Shown here in pieces: positions 9,722 to 18,612 of a DNA stretch of 41,298 nucleotides (within the stretch, counting starts at the first letter, position 1; each line of letters opens with the position of its first letter). A program made the translations under genes and the position numbers. The notes under the pieces are model-generated. The model was given only the letters and a program-made list of their open reading frames with translations. It searched no databases and had not been told where the DNA came from. Source of the DNA: Litorilituus sp. (GTDB lineage: Bacteria; Pseudomonadota; Gammaproteobacteria; Enterobacterales; Alteromonadaceae); the NCBI GenBank assembly GCA_030754235.1, contig JASMAS010000016.1, positions 1-41,298 on the forward strand. The letters run 5' to 3'.

Positions 9722-10045
9722 TTGCAAACTGAAGCACTTAACGCATTTGTTATTGAAAAACTCGAAGACATGAAAGGTCGAGATATTATCTCTCTTAATA
9801 TCATGGATAAAGCCAGCTTTGCCGACTTTATGATCATCTGCTCAGGTAACTCAAATCGCCACGTAAAATCAATCGCCCAATCGGTAGCTACTGAGTGCCG
9901 CGCTAAAGGGTTTGAACCTAAAGGCATAGAAGGTAATGACGTTGGAGAATGGTCATTAGTGGATTTAGGCGATATTATTGTTCACGTAATGACCGATGAA
10001 CAGCGTGATAAATATAATCTTGAACAACTTTGGGCTGAAGATTAG
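9722..10045 (+). CDS. rsfS: ribosome silencing factor RsfS
   Basis: The protein has 107 residues and binds ribosomal protein L14 of the large subunit, blocking subunit joining when nutrients are scarce. The N-terminus MQTEALNAFVIEKLEDMKGR closely follows the family, and the WSLVDLGDIIVHVM stretch is the conserved core. Translation appears to start at TTG, with AGGA at 9710-9713, eight bases upstream; no ATG in frame gives the conserved N-terminus. It follows nadD by about 100 bases, which may hold a secondary promoter, and there is no cobC-like gene between them as in E. coli. Confidence 0.93.
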   Translation: MQTEALNAFVIEKLEDMKGRDIISLNIMDKASFADFMIICSGNSNRHVKSIAQSVATECRAKGFEPKGIEGNDVGEWSLVDLGDIIVHVMTDEQRDKYNLEQLWAED

Positions 10046-10077
10046 TTCACTCATTAACAACCTAGCACGATTTTATT

Positions 10078-10548
10078 ATGAAGTTAACGTTATACGCCGT
10101 TGGGACTAAAATGCCTGCTTGGGTCACGCAAGGTTTTAGCGAATATGCGCGTCGATTTCCCCGTGACATGTCATTTGATTTAGTTGAAATACCCGCAGGA
10201 AAGCGCGGAAAAAATGCTGACATAGCCCGAATTCTTGAAAAAGAAGGCGAACAGCTATTGGCAGCGATTCCAAAAGGAAACCGTATTGTAACCTTAGAAG
10301 TAGAAGGTTTACCTTGGAACACTCCACAACTTGCCAAGCAGCTAGAGCGTTGGCAATTTGATGGTAGAGATGTCGCCTTGCTTGTCGGTGGGCCAGAAGG
10401 CTTAGCGATGACTTGTATTCAAGCTAGTGAGCAAAAGTGGTCGTTATCACCACTGACCTTACCTCACCCTATGGTCAGAATTATCATTGCTGAAAGCTTA
10501 TACCGCGCTTGGAGCGTTAATCATAACCACCCGTATCACAGAGAATAA
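10078..10548 (+). CDS. rlmH: 23S rRNA pseudouridine-1915 N3-methyltransferase RlmH
   Basis: The protein has 156 residues (E. coli RlmH has 155). It is a SPOUT-class methyltransferase that methylates pseudouridine 1915 in helix 69 of 23S rRNA on the assembled ribosome. The SAM-binding knot is seen as LLVGGPEGL (about 101-109), and the C-terminus ends with the family's HPYHRE. It sits between rsfS and mrdA as in E. coli. Confidence 0.97.
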   Translation: MKLTLYAVGTKMPAWVTQGFSEYARRFPRDMSFDLVEIPAGKRGKNADIARILEKEGEQLLAAIPKGNRIVTLEVEGLPWNTPQLAKQLERWQFDGRDVALLVGGPEGLAMTCIQASEQKWSLSPLTLPHPMVRIIIAESLYRAWSVNHNHPYHRE

Positions 10549-10550
10549 TT

Positions 10551-12539
10551 TTGGCTCCTCGTCGCGTTCTGATTAGGAATCACACAGCAGAAGCAAACCT
10601 GTTTGCAAGACGTACTTTTATCGCTTTTATTGGTGTATTGGTTTTGTTATTAGTCTTGTTTACTAATGTGTATAACCTACAAGTTAACTCATTTGAAAAG
10701 TATCAAACTCGCTCTAACGCTAACCGGATAAAATTACTCCCTGTCGCGCCTAATCGCGGTTTGATTTATGACCGAAATGGTGTGTTACTTGCCGATAACA
10801 AACCAGTTTATAGCTTGGCGGTTATTCCCGAAGATGTACAAGATCTAAAAAATAGCATCAGTGAAGTCAGCCAACTGCTGCAGATAAGCCAAGACAGACA
10901 AGACAAGTTTTTCAAAGCCGTTAAACGTAAACGTCGCTTTAAACAGGTTGAGTTATACCCACGGTTAAGTGAACACCAAGTCGCGGTGTTTTCCGTCAAC
11001 CAACATAAATATCCTGGTATTTTTGTTGATGCACGTTTAAAGCGTTACTACCCCTTTAGTGATTTAACCACCCATAGCTTAGGCTACGTGGCACGTATAA
11101 ACCGAAAAGATATTAATAAACTAGAGCTTGAAGGCAAGTCAGAAAACTATGCCGCAACTCATGGCATTGGCAAGCTAGGGATTGAAAAATATTACGAAGA
11201 TATTTTACATGGACGTATTGGGCATCAAGAAGTTGAGATAAATAGCCAAGGACGTATTATACGCACCTTAGATTATACCCCCCCCATCTCAGGAAAAGAT
11301 CTCACTTTAACCCTAGATATAGAATTACAAATGATCGCTAAACGTGCCTTATCAGGTAAGCGCGGCGCCGTTGTGGCGATGGATCCTCGCACCGGAGGCA
11401 TTTTAGCCATGTATTCTAACCCAAGTTATGATGGTAATTTATTTGTTCACGGTATTAGTTCAAAAGATTATAAAAAATTACTCAATTCCAAAAACTTGCC
11501 ACTGATCAATCGCAGTGTTCAAGGTTACCCGCCCGCATCAACGGTAAAACCTTTTCTAGCACTTACCGGCTTAGAAGAAAAAGTCATTACTGAGCATAGC
11601 AAAATTCCAGATCCCGGTTGGTATCAACTTGAAGGTTTACCCAATAAATATCGTGATTGGAAAAATGGAGGGCATGGCTGGGTCGACTTAAATCGAGCTA
11701 TAGAACAGTCATGTAATATTTATTTCTTCGATTTAGCCTTTAAATTAGGCATTACCAAAATCAGCACCATGATGGAACGCTTTGGTTTTGGTGATTACAC
11801 CGGTATAGATATTCATGAAGAAAGTAAGGCTATTATGCCAAGTGTGGGTTGGAAACGCGCTCGCTATAATCAGCCTTGGTATACCGGTGAAACCTTATCC
11901 GTAGGAATTGGCCAAAGTTTCTGGACGGTCACGCCATTGCAATTAACACAAGCATTAACCACCTTAGTAAACCGTGGTGAGAGAAAAGTGCCACATTTTC
12001 TTAAAGCAACAGCTGAAGTTTCTTCAAGTAACAGCAACCATAACAACACTCATGTTCAAAGACATTATGAAGAACAAGCGCCACTGAAATTAAACCAAGC
12101 GAAGAATTGGGATATTGTTCTTAATGCTATGCACAGAACCGTTCAAAAGGTTGATGCTACAGGGCATGCAGCCTTTAAAGGAACCACTTATGATGCGGCG
12201 GGTAAAACAGGATCAGCCCAAGTTGCTCGTATTAAGCAAGATGAAAAGTACGACGCACAAGCAACACAAGAGCGTAAACGTGATAATGCCATGTTTATCG
12301 CCTTTGCTCCTTTTAAACAACCAGAAATTGTCGTTGCTGTGGCGATAGAAAATGTAGCTAAAGGAGGAGGAGGTACGAATGCAGGCCCGGTGGCAAGGCA
12401 AATTATGGATCAGTATTTTGGCTCACGGGTGATCACCTCAAGTATTGATAACAATGTTAAGAGTGATCATAGACTTTCTGCTCATCAAGCTCATCACCAA
12501 GCAACACCGAGCCTTCAACAAAATAACGGAGCAGATTAA
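10551..12539 (+). CDS. mrdA: penicillin-binding protein 2 (rod-shape transpeptidase)
   Basis: The protein has 662 residues and is the transpeptidase of the elongation complex, anchored in the inner membrane by one N-terminal helix (about residues 23-44). The active-site motifs are Ser330-Thr-Val-Lys333 (SxxK), Ser387-Cys-Asn389 (SxN) and Lys552-Thr-Gly554 (KTG). The start is TTG, two bases after rlmH; the following sequence RNHTAEANLFARR matches the conserved N-terminus of PBP2, so the rare start is believable. Its stop overlaps the mrdB start by one base. The C-terminal 30 residues are His- and Gln-rich and look unstructured. Confidence 0.97.
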   Translation: MAPRRVLIRNHTAEANLFARRTFIAFIGVLVLLLVLFTNVYNLQVNSFEKYQTRSNANRIKLLPVAPNRGLIYDRNGVLLADNKPVYSLAVIPEDVQDLKNSISEVSQLLQISQDRQDKFFKAVKRKRRFKQVELYPRLSEHQVAVFSVNQHKYPGIFVDARLKRYYPFSDLTTHSLGYVARINRKDINKLELEGKSENYAATHGIGKLGIEKYYEDILHGRIGHQEVEINSQGRIIRTLDYTPPISGKDLTLTLDIELQMIAKRALSGKRGAVVAMDPRTGGILAMYSNPSYDGNLFVHGISSKDYKKLLNSKNLPLINRSVQGYPPASTVKPFLALTGLEEKVITEHSKIPDPGWYQLEGLPNKYRDWKNGGHGWVDLNRAIEQSCNIYFFDLAFKLGITKISTMMERFGFGDYTGIDIHEESKAIMPSVGWKRARYNQPWYTGETLSVGIGQSFWTVTPLQLTQALTTLVNRGERKVPHFLKATAEVSSSNSNHNNTHVQRHYEEQAPLKLNQAKNWDIVLNAMHRTVQKVDATGHAAFKGTTYDAAGKTGSAQVARIKQDEKYDAQATQERKRDNAMFIAFAPFKQPEIVVAVAIENVAKGGGGTNAGPVARQIMDQYFGSRVITSSIDNNVKSDHRLSAHQAHHQATPSLQQNNGAD

Positions 12540-13654
12540 TGCCTAGACATGGCCAAGATCATCCCGCAGAGCGCAGCATCTGGCAAAAACTGCATATCGA
12601 CTTACCTTTGCTGTTGGGCATATTATCATTGATGTCACTAGGCTTGTTTATTGTCTATAGTGCTGGTGGTCAAAATATTGATATTGTTATTCGCCAAGCT
12701 GTACGCCTTGGTATTGCTTTGGTGGTAATGTTATTTATTGCTCAAATTCCCCCACTAGTTTATCGAAAATGGGCGGTTGCTGTTTTTATCATTGGCTTGC
12801 TCATGCTAGTGGCAGTACTGCTATTTGGGCATGTAGGTAAAGGCGCACAACGTTGGCTAGATCTCGGTTTTATGAAGTTTCAGCCCTCCGAAATTATGAA
12901 GCTGGTGGTGCCAATTATGATTGCTTGGTTTATTAGCCAAGATAATTTACCGGTAAAAATTTCTACGGTCGTTTGGGCCTTTATTTTAGTGTTAATGCCC
13001 ACATTACTGATTGCTAAACAACCTGACTTAGGCACCTCGTTACTGATTGCGAGCTCAGGTATATTTGTGATTTTTTTAGCCGGCGCAAGTTGGAAATTAA
13101 TTATGGTTTGCGCCGCAATGGCTTCAGCCTTTGCCCCTATATTGTGGATATTTTTAATGAAGGATTATCAAAAACAACGGGTGATGACTTTCCTTAATCC
13201 TGAGCAAGACCCGCTTGGCTCAGGCTACCACATTATTCAATCTAAAATCGCGATAGGCTCTGGAGGGTTTCAAGGCAAAGGTTATTTACAAGGTACACAA
13301 TCTCAATTAGAGTTTTTGCCTGAGCGCCATACTGATTTTATTTTCTCCGTTTTTAGCGAAGAATTCGGCCTTATTGGCGTAGGGGTGCTGTTATCTGTCT
13401 ATTTATTTATTGTCATGCGCGGTTTATGGATCGCCATTAACGCACAGCATGCCTTTACCAAACTGTTAGGTGGCAGTATTACCCTTACCTTCTTTGTTTA
13501 TGTTTTTGTCAATATAGGCATGGTATCAGGACTTTTACCCGTGGTGGGAGTCCCTTTACCTTTAGTTAGTTATGGCGGGACTTCCATGGTGACATTACTG
13601 GCAGGATTTGGCATGCTAATGGCAGTGGGCACACATCGACGATTGCACGTGTAA
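12539..13654 (+). CDS. mrdB: peptidoglycan glycosyltransferase RodA
   Basis: The protein has 371 residues (E. coli RodA has 370) with about ten membrane helices. It is a SEDS-family glycosyltransferase that polymerises lipid II in the elongasome with PBP2. Family motifs include WLDLGFMKFQPSEIMKL (about 102-118) and LPVVGVPLPLVSYGG near the C-terminus. The start overlaps the mrdA stop in TAATG, consistent with coupled synthesis of the two partners. Confidence 0.97.
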   Translation: MPRHGQDHPAERSIWQKLHIDLPLLLGILSLMSLGLFIVYSAGGQNIDIVIRQAVRLGIALVVMLFIAQIPPLVYRKWAVAVFIIGLLMLVAVLLFGHVGKGAQRWLDLGFMKFQPSEIMKLVVPIMIAWFISQDNLPVKISTVVWAFILVLMPTLLIAKQPDLGTSLLIASSGIFVIFLAGASWKLIMVCAAMASAFAPILWIFLMKDYQKQRVMTFLNPEQDPLGSGYHIIQSKIAIGSGGFQGKGYLQGTQSQLEFLPERHTDFIFSVFSEEFGLIGVGVLLSVYLFIVMRGLWIAINAQHAFTKLLGGSITLTFFVYVFVNIGMVSGLLPVVGVPLPLVSYGGTSMVTLLAGFGMLMAVGTHRRLHV

Positions 13655-13710
13655 GCTAAGTTGGTTGAGCCCGATTTTTATAACCCTATTTGTAACAATG
13701 AAGATGAAGT

Positions 13711-14532
13711 ATGAGCCAATTAATGGGATATACAAAAAACTTTCTTTTATTTATCGCTATCATTTTTATTACGGCTTGTAGCACAGGTCGCTATCAGCAT
13801 GCCCATGACAGCACCCCAAGCAGAGCACCAAATCAGGTTGAGCTAAGAGATGCCATCGCAAGAGATGAGCCTCATAGCCCTGGCGGAAATAAAAATTACC
13901 GCGTTTTAGGCAACAACTATCAAGTGCTTAAAAGTGCTCAAGGCTTTGAGCAAACGGGTATAGCTTCATGGTATGGTAAAAAATTTCACGGCCACCTCAC
14001 CTCTAACGGCGAAATTTATGATATGTACGGCATGAGCGCCGCTCATAAAAACCTCCCCTTACCCACTTATGTCAAGGTGACCAACCTCGCCAACAACAAA
14101 ACGGTAATTGTACGGGTTAATGATCGTGGCCCGTTTCACCAAAACAGGATAATCGATTTATCCTACAGTGCTGCCTACAAGTTAGATATGCTAAAAACAG
14201 GCACCACCGACGTAAAAATTACTGCAATCACTGATTTCAATCCAAAAATCAAGCCAACAACAATAGTGAGCAACGCGTCAGCACCTGTAACTAAGCCAGT
14301 GAGCAAAAATAAACAAAGCTATATACAAGTTTTTGCCACCAGTAAAATAGCTTTAGCGAAACAAACAGCAAGCAAATTAGCTAAACAGTATAGCCAAAAT
14401 GTGCACTACCCTATGCATAATGGCATATACCGCATACAAATAGGGCCTATCCTTAAGGAAAATGTGCAAAAAAAACTATTACAACAACTTAAAGTCAGCG
14501 GCTACCCCAATGCCTATTTAAGACGTTTGTAA
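13711..14532 (+). CDS. rlpA: septal lytic transglycosylase RlpA (lipoprotein)
   Basis: The protein has 273 residues. The signal peptide ends in ITAC with the acylated Cys at 23. The double-psi beta-barrel domain covers about 90-175, with GIASWYGKKFHG and VNDRGPFHQNRIIDLS as typical motifs including the conserved His and Asp. A C-terminal SPOR domain (about 200-273, starting near SYIQVFATS) binds denuded septal glycan. It follows mrdB by 56 bases. In some species RlpA is a true lytic transglycosylase while in E. coli it is not, so activity is a family-level inference. Confidence 0.93.
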   Translation: MSQLMGYTKNFLLFIAIIFITACSTGRYQHAHDSTPSRAPNQVELRDAIARDEPHSPGGNKNYRVLGNNYQVLKSAQGFEQTGIASWYGKKFHGHLTSNGEIYDMYGMSAAHKNLPLPTYVKVTNLANNKTVIVRVNDRGPFHQNRIIDLSYSAAYKLDMLKTGTTDVKITAITDFNPKIKPTTIVSNASAPVTKPVSKNKQSYIQVFATSKIALAKQTASKLAKQYSQNVHYPMHNGIYRIQIGPILKENVQKKLLQQLKVSGYPNAYLRRL

Positions 14533-14602
14533 ATATTTATGGCAATATTCTCCTTATTATCATGATTTAACTCCTTTCAACCGTAGCCAAGAACAATAGA
14601 AG

Positions 14603-14611
14603 TGATATACT
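14603..14611 (+). promoter_or_regulatory. extended -10 promoter candidate for dacA
   Basis: TGATATACT fits the extended -10 form TGnTATAAT with one mismatch. A transcript would start near 14618, which favours the dacA ATG at 14663 over the TTG at 14615. No good -35 hexamer is visible, as is common for extended -10 promoters. Confidence 0.4.
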
Positions 14612-14662
14612 TTCTTGAAATTTCTCCTTTTCACTCAATACATCAAATTATTACACAACATT

Positions 14663-15859
14663 ATGGCTATAAAATTTACCAATTCTCCCCGTAAGCTTAT
14701 CCACTTTTTTACGACCACGTTAGTTGGCTCCGTGCTTGCCTTTTCTTCATTGAGTCAAGCCGTTACTATTATTCCTGATGCACCAAAAATCAATGCCAAA
14801 GGTTATATTTTAGTCGATTACACCACGGGAAAAGTGATTGCAGAAGGTAATGCGGATATGCAATTAGCGCCGGCAAGTTTAACTAAAATGATGACCAGCT
14901 ATATCATAGGTAAAGAGTTAGAAAGCGGTAATATTTCAAACGATGATAAGGTGATGATCAGCGAAAATGCTTGGGCAAAAAACTTCCCTGACTCCTCAAA
15001 AATGTTTATTGAAGTCGGTACCGAAGTCTCGGTTAATTTATTAAACCAAGGTATTATTGTTGCTTCTGGTAACGATGCTTGTGTCGCTATGGCAGAGCAC
15101 ATTGCCGGCAGCGAAAGTGCTTTTGCAAACTTAATGAATGCTCATGCCGAACAGCTAGGCATGTCGAGCTCTTTCTTTGAAAATAGCCACGGCTTAGATA
15201 GCGCATCCCATATGACCACACCACGTGATATGGCTACATTAGCCAGTGCCATTATTCAAGATGTGCCAAAAGAGTATGCGCTTTACAAGCAAAAGTCCTT
15301 CACTTACAACAATATTAAGCAGTATAACCGTAATTCTTTGTTATGGGATAAAAGCCTCAATGTTGACGGCATGAAGACAGGCCACACTTCTAATGCAGGT
15401 TACAGTTTAGTTACCTCTGCAACAAAAGGTGATATGCGTTTAGTGACCGTAGTGATGGGCACGGAAAGCGAGCGTGCTCGAAAAGTTGAAAGCAAAAAAT
15501 TACTCAATTATGGTTTCAGATTTTTTGAAACATTCACGCCATATAAAGCCGGTGATAAGTTTGCCAGTAATCGTATTTGGTTTGGTGATAAAAAACACAT
15601 TGATTTAGGTATTTCATTAGACACCCCCATCACGATACCACGTGGCCAACGTAAAAACTTAAAAGCCAATGTAGAGCTAACAAAAGCGCTTGAAGCGCCA
15701 ATTGACAAAGGCACTGTCGTTGGAAAATTATTCTTGCAACTTAATGGTGAAGACATTGCACAGTATCCGTTGGTTACCCTATCACAAGTCAATGAAGGGA
15801 GTTTTTTCTCTAAAGTGCTAGATTACATCAAGCAGTTATTTGCTCAGTGGTTTGATTAA
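14663..15859 (+). CDS. dacA: D-alanyl-D-alanine carboxypeptidase (PBP5/6 type)
   Basis: The protein has 398 residues (E. coli DacA has 403). It trims the terminal D-Ala of peptidoglycan pentapeptides in the periplasm. A signal peptide ends near residue 34 (SLSQA). The active-site motifs are Ser72-Leu-Thr-Lys75, Ser135-Gly-Asn137 and Lys238-Thr-Gly240. A PBP5-type beta domain follows, and the C-terminal stretch SFFSKVLDYIKQLFAQWFD is a typical amphipathic membrane anchor. I chose the ATG at 14663 because it starts the signal peptide; an in-frame TTG 48 bases upstream would add 16 residues. It is the last gene of the cluster and is followed by a terminator. In E. coli ybeD-lipB-lipA come next, but not here. 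Confidence 0.95.
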   Translation: MAIKFTNSPRKLIHFFTTTLVGSVLAFSSLSQAVTIIPDAPKINAKGYILVDYTTGKVIAEGNADMQLAPASLTKMMTSYIIGKELESGNISNDDKVMISENAWAKNFPDSSKMFIEVGTEVSVNLLNQGIIVASGNDACVAMAEHIAGSESAFANLMNAHAEQLGMSSSFFENSHGLDSASHMTTPRDMATLASAIIQDVPKEYALYKQKSFTYNNIKQYNRNSLLWDKSLNVDGMKTGHTSNAGYSLVTSATKGDMRLVTVVMGTESERARKVESKKLLNYGFRFFETFTPYKAGDKFASNRIWFGDKKHIDLGISLDTPITIPRGQRKNLKANVELTKALEAPIDKGTVVGKLFLQLNGEDIAQYPLVTLSQVNEGSFFSKVLDYIKQLFAQWFD

Positions 15860-15920
15860 GCAAAACGCCTAATATACAGTGCGTAGCCAATTTTTTCTAA
15901 GTGCTGAAAAAAGTTAATAT

Positions 15921-15950
15921 AAAAAAACCAGTCAATAGACTGGTTTTTTT
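15921..15950 (+). terminator. rho-independent terminator after dacA
   Basis: AACCAGTC (15926-15933), a four-base AATA loop and GACTGGTT (15938-15945) form a perfect 8-bp stem followed by a run of T. The A-run on the other side would also allow termination from the opposite strand. Confidence 0.9.
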
Positions 15951-16161
15951 ACGAAAGAATTACATCAAGTAAATTAATTATACCAAACATTACATTAGCG
16001 AGCTTAGAGAAAACAAAATGACTTACACAGTTAGTCTATATTTTATTAATATTGAGCGGTTATTAATTCGCTACTGAACTCCCAAAGGACGACTTTAAAA
16101 CGCTTATATGCTTTGTTATTGATTTTGACAAGGACGCTACATGAATATGTAGCTTATTAGT

Positions 16162-16201
16162 GAATGGTTGTTGAGGAGCCTATGCTCCTCAACAACCATT
16201 C
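16162..16201. repeat. perfect 18-bp hairpin inside the intergenic repeat
   Basis: GAATGGTTGTTGAGGAGC at 16162-16179 and its exact complement at 16184-16201 are separated by a four-base loop. There is no T-tract after it. A smaller hairpin, GCTACAT/ATGTAGC (16136-16153), lies just upstream. The right arm is the part shared with the copy near 35890, so the left arm looks like an added inverse duplication. Confidence 0.75.
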
Positions 16202-16260
16202 TCTTTAATCAATAGCTTGTCTTTAAGTCTTTTAATTCTCGGTAAGTGATCCATTAATTA

Positions 16261-16525
16261 GGGTCTGTTGATCTTTCGAGCTTGATTTTGCAGCGATTTG
16301 TTGGGTATTTATACAAGGCAGAGCTTTTGTCATGTGGTTGTTTCACATAAAAAAGCGATAACGCCGTAAAAATGTCCAACAAACACTGTTTGAAGGATTC
16401 GGCTAAAAGCGCTTTAACTCTTTGTTAAGTAGTATTTGCTTAGAATGACTAGGCTACACACTACTCGCCGCGATTAAAACGCTTTTATCTCGAACAAAAT
16501 TTAACCGCCAAAGATCAACTGTCCC
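16261..16525 (+). mobile_element. MITE-like element, copy 1 (265 bp)
   Basis: The ends are inverted: GGGTCTGTTGATCTTT at the left and AAAGATCAACTGTCCC at the right, differing at two positions, each bordered by TA. A second copy lies inverted at 32212-32468, and the two align along their whole length, best over 16425-16470 (GTAGTATTTGCTTAG, GACTAGGCTACACACTACTC, GCCGCGA). It is too short to encode a transposase. It is inserted in the TTATACCAA repeat; the copy at 35806-35997 shows the uninterrupted site (ATTAATGTACTTGGTATAA). The duplicated target cannot be fixed unambiguously (AT, TA or TAAT all fit). Confidence 0.7.
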
Positions 16526-16544
16526 TAATGTTTGGTATTACGTA

Positions 16545-18200
16545 TTATGATTTCAAACGATTACTCAAGGCTGCGGCTAAATCATGTTCAATTTGTGCTA
16601 GTTCATCTTCAAAGAAGAATTTATCGCTATCAAATGGTTTAAGCAATTTAACATCATTGGTACTTTCATCATATTTAGCTAAAAAGACTTTATCTAACCA
16701 CTGCATATTTCGCCCTTCGGTAAACATCAAGGCAAAGGCTCTTTCACCACCAACTTCACATTCACCCATGATAGAGATTTTACCCGCTGAAGTCGTCATC
16801 GATAAATGACGAGACGGACGGTTGATAGACGGTAGTTCTCGATAAATTTTATCGAAAATCTTACTGACATCAGCAATAGGTGCGGTAAAATAATGATGTT
16901 CGCCCGTAGGGCGCGCGCAATACATTGAATGAAAACTAATAAGCAAAGTCGCTAAGATATTTGATAAATCTATCCAGTTTTGTGCACTTCGATCAATATC
17001 AATGCTGCCATCTTTATGTTCAAATAAACTGATATGGTTCATCATGGGGCTCTGGCTACGAATAACAACACCGTGGCGTTGTAAACGACGAATAGCCGCA
17101 ATGGTTGTTGGGTTTAATAACTCACGTGGCGTAGAGAAATGCGCCATCCACGCCAACTGAATACCATTTTCATGAAGCTTATCAAATACAGCTAACATCT
17201 TGTCGTATTTTGAACTCAAAATCATTTCCGGTTGGAAAGTTAACGAGCGCGTGGCTAAGCGTACCGTTTTAATATGGAGTAACTCCCTGTCTTCCATTAA
17301 TGGCGTAACATACTGCGCTAAGCGGCTTGCTGGCATATAACCACCGTCACCACCTGTGATCAACATATCAGTAACTTCTTTATGTACTTTTAAGTACCGA
17401 TGAATTTGATCAATTTCTTTTTGAATAAACATATCTTCATCACCACGCACTTGTGCGTGACGGAAACAATACGTACAAAACGAGAAACAGTTTTGGGTGG
17501 TTTTATCAAAAATTAACTGACATTGTGGATATTTATGCTGCGAACCATCAAGAAACTCAATCTCTCCCTGCTCATTTTCAAACCAAGGTTTGTTTAATTG
17601 TTGGTTACCATCGTGCGGGCTGGTTTTTTCTTGATAATCACTAACAATATTCTTTTTATCTGCCGTTGTTGCGCCTAGGTACTGCCCAACCGTGTCTTTG
17701 TTGATCATGTTAGGTTGTGGCATAACCAGCTGAAAGACTGAATCTTCATAGAAATTGGTCCAGTCAATGCTATTTAAGCTGTGTTTGGTTGCTAAAAAGC
17801 GATATACCTCAACAAATAACTCTCGCTCAACAATATCACCAATATGAATACTGTTGGCCTCTAGAATTTTAACCACTTCACGAAAACCTGACAGACCTGT
17901 GTATTGATCTTTGTCGTGAAACATGTGCGCTTCTTTGTCCAACAAACCTGAATGCTGTGGATAAGAGGCATGTAATCGACTTAATAAGCCAGCAGGCAAT
18001 AAGTTTTCGTCTTTGATAATTTGACGAGCTTCGTCACTGTAGCCGTAGATATCTTGCATTTGCTCGATATCTGCCCCGTTAACATCATTTATCCCTTGCT
18101 CACGCACGTGAACCGCCCCGCTAGGCTGGCATGCTTCTTTATCAAGCGCTTTTGGGTTAACCACGGCAACGTCTATATGTTCTGCACTAGAATGTGACAT
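16545..18200 (-). CDS. KamA-family radical SAM 2,3-aminomutase
   Basis: The protein has 551 residues. The 4Fe-4S cluster motif CFSFCTYC (Cys238, 242 and 245) is followed by FRHAQVRGDED, typical of lysine 2,3-aminomutases, which use SAM and PLP to move an alpha-amino group to the beta carbon. The approximately 200-residue region before the cluster is longer than in classical KamA or EpmB, so the substrate (lysine, glutamate or other) cannot be told. No beta-lysine acetyltransferase (AblB) and no EF-P gene is adjacent. I chose the ATG at 18200, six bases after AAGAGGA, over a TTG two codons upstream. It is divergent from a LysR-type gene that may control it. Confidence 0.8.
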   Translation of the reverse strand: MSHSSAEHIDVAVVNPKALDKEACQPSGAVHVREQGINDVNGADIEQMQDIYGYSDEARQIIKDENLLPAGLLSRLHASYPQHSGLLDKEAHMFHDKDQYTGLSGFREVVKILEANSIHIGDIVERELFVEVYRFLATKHSLNSIDWTNFYEDSVFQLVMPQPNMINKDTVGQYLGATTADKKNIVSDYQEKTSPHDGNQQLNKPWFENEQGEIEFLDGSQHKYPQCQLIFDKTTQNCFSFCTYCFRHAQVRGDEDMFIQKEIDQIHRYLKVHKEVTDMLITGGDGGYMPASRLAQYVTPLMEDRELLHIKTVRLATRSLTFQPEMILSSKYDKMLAVFDKLHENGIQLAWMAHFSTPRELLNPTTIAAIRRLQRHGVVIRSQSPMMNHISLFEHKDGSIDIDRSAQNWIDLSNILATLLISFHSMYCARPTGEHHYFTAPIADVSKIFDKIYRELPSINRPSRHLSMTTSAGKISIMGECEVGGERAFALMFTEGRNMQWLDKVFLAKYDESTNDVKLLKPFDSDKFFFEDELAQIEHDLAAALSNRLKS

Positions 18201-18206
18201 TCTCAA

Positions 18207-18612
18207 TCCTCTTACTAAAATAACCTTAATTATTGTATGGTATTACTTGTACTCATTACCAAACAAGTTAAAAAGTGATGTAATAATATTCAAATTATTT
18301 GAATATAAAACAAAACGAGTCGTTATAGATCTTATTAACTCTCATTATCATTAACTTATTTAGCTAGCAGTATAAAAAACATACTGGCATCATCAACCAA
18401 TAACGGCGTAGATTCAAACGAGTTTATTTCATCAGGTCATTACATTTTGTAATGACAATTAACTCGAATAGCCGTTATACTTATTACCATTAACAAGTGT
18501 AGTGTTAATTAAGCTTATTTTTTTGCCAATAAAGGTTGATGAAAACGCCAGGTTTGCTGATCTAATCAACGCAATATTTATCAACAACACGTAAAGTAGC
18601 AGCACCTTTTAT
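18207..18612. promoter_or_regulatory. divergent regulatory region between KamA-family and LysR genes
   Basis: These 406 AT-rich bases hold no credible gene. The clearest signal is a palindrome at 18436-18456, GTCATTACA-TTT-TGTAATGAC, whose core ATTAC-N5-GTAAT has the T-N11-A form bound by LysR-type regulators. An outer inverted repeat (ACGAGTT near 18419 and AACTCG near 18461) encloses it. A stretch at 18337-18355 with the core TCATTATCATT weakly resembles a Fur box. Which protein binds is inferred only from position and symmetry. Confidence 0.55.

Larger units (their letters stand above)
15978..16540. repeat. TTATACCAA-type intergenic repeat element, interrupted by a MITE
   Basis: Terminal inverted repeats TTATACCAAACATTA (15978-15992) and TAATGTTTGGTATTA (16526-16540) match at 14 of 15 positions. 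The inner part from about 16100 to 16258 aligns in inverse orientation with 35814-35915: blocks TTTTGACAAGG, AACCATTCTCTTTAATCAAT, CTTTAAG and TTTTAATTCTCG are shared. Relative to that copy, this one carries extra hairpins (16136-16153 and 16162-16201) and a nested insertion at 16261-16525. It abuts the stop codon of the KamA-family gene. No protein is encoded. Confidence 0.7.

Noticed and set aside
14615-14662. Longer dacA reading from TTG
   Set aside because: It would begin at about the predicted transcript start, has no SD, and would put a poor extension in front of a normal signal peptide.
18337-18355. Fur box between KamA-family and LysR genes
   Set aside because: It matches about 13 of 19 consensus bases on one strand, but in AT-rich DNA this can be chance, and neither neighbour is an obvious iron gene.
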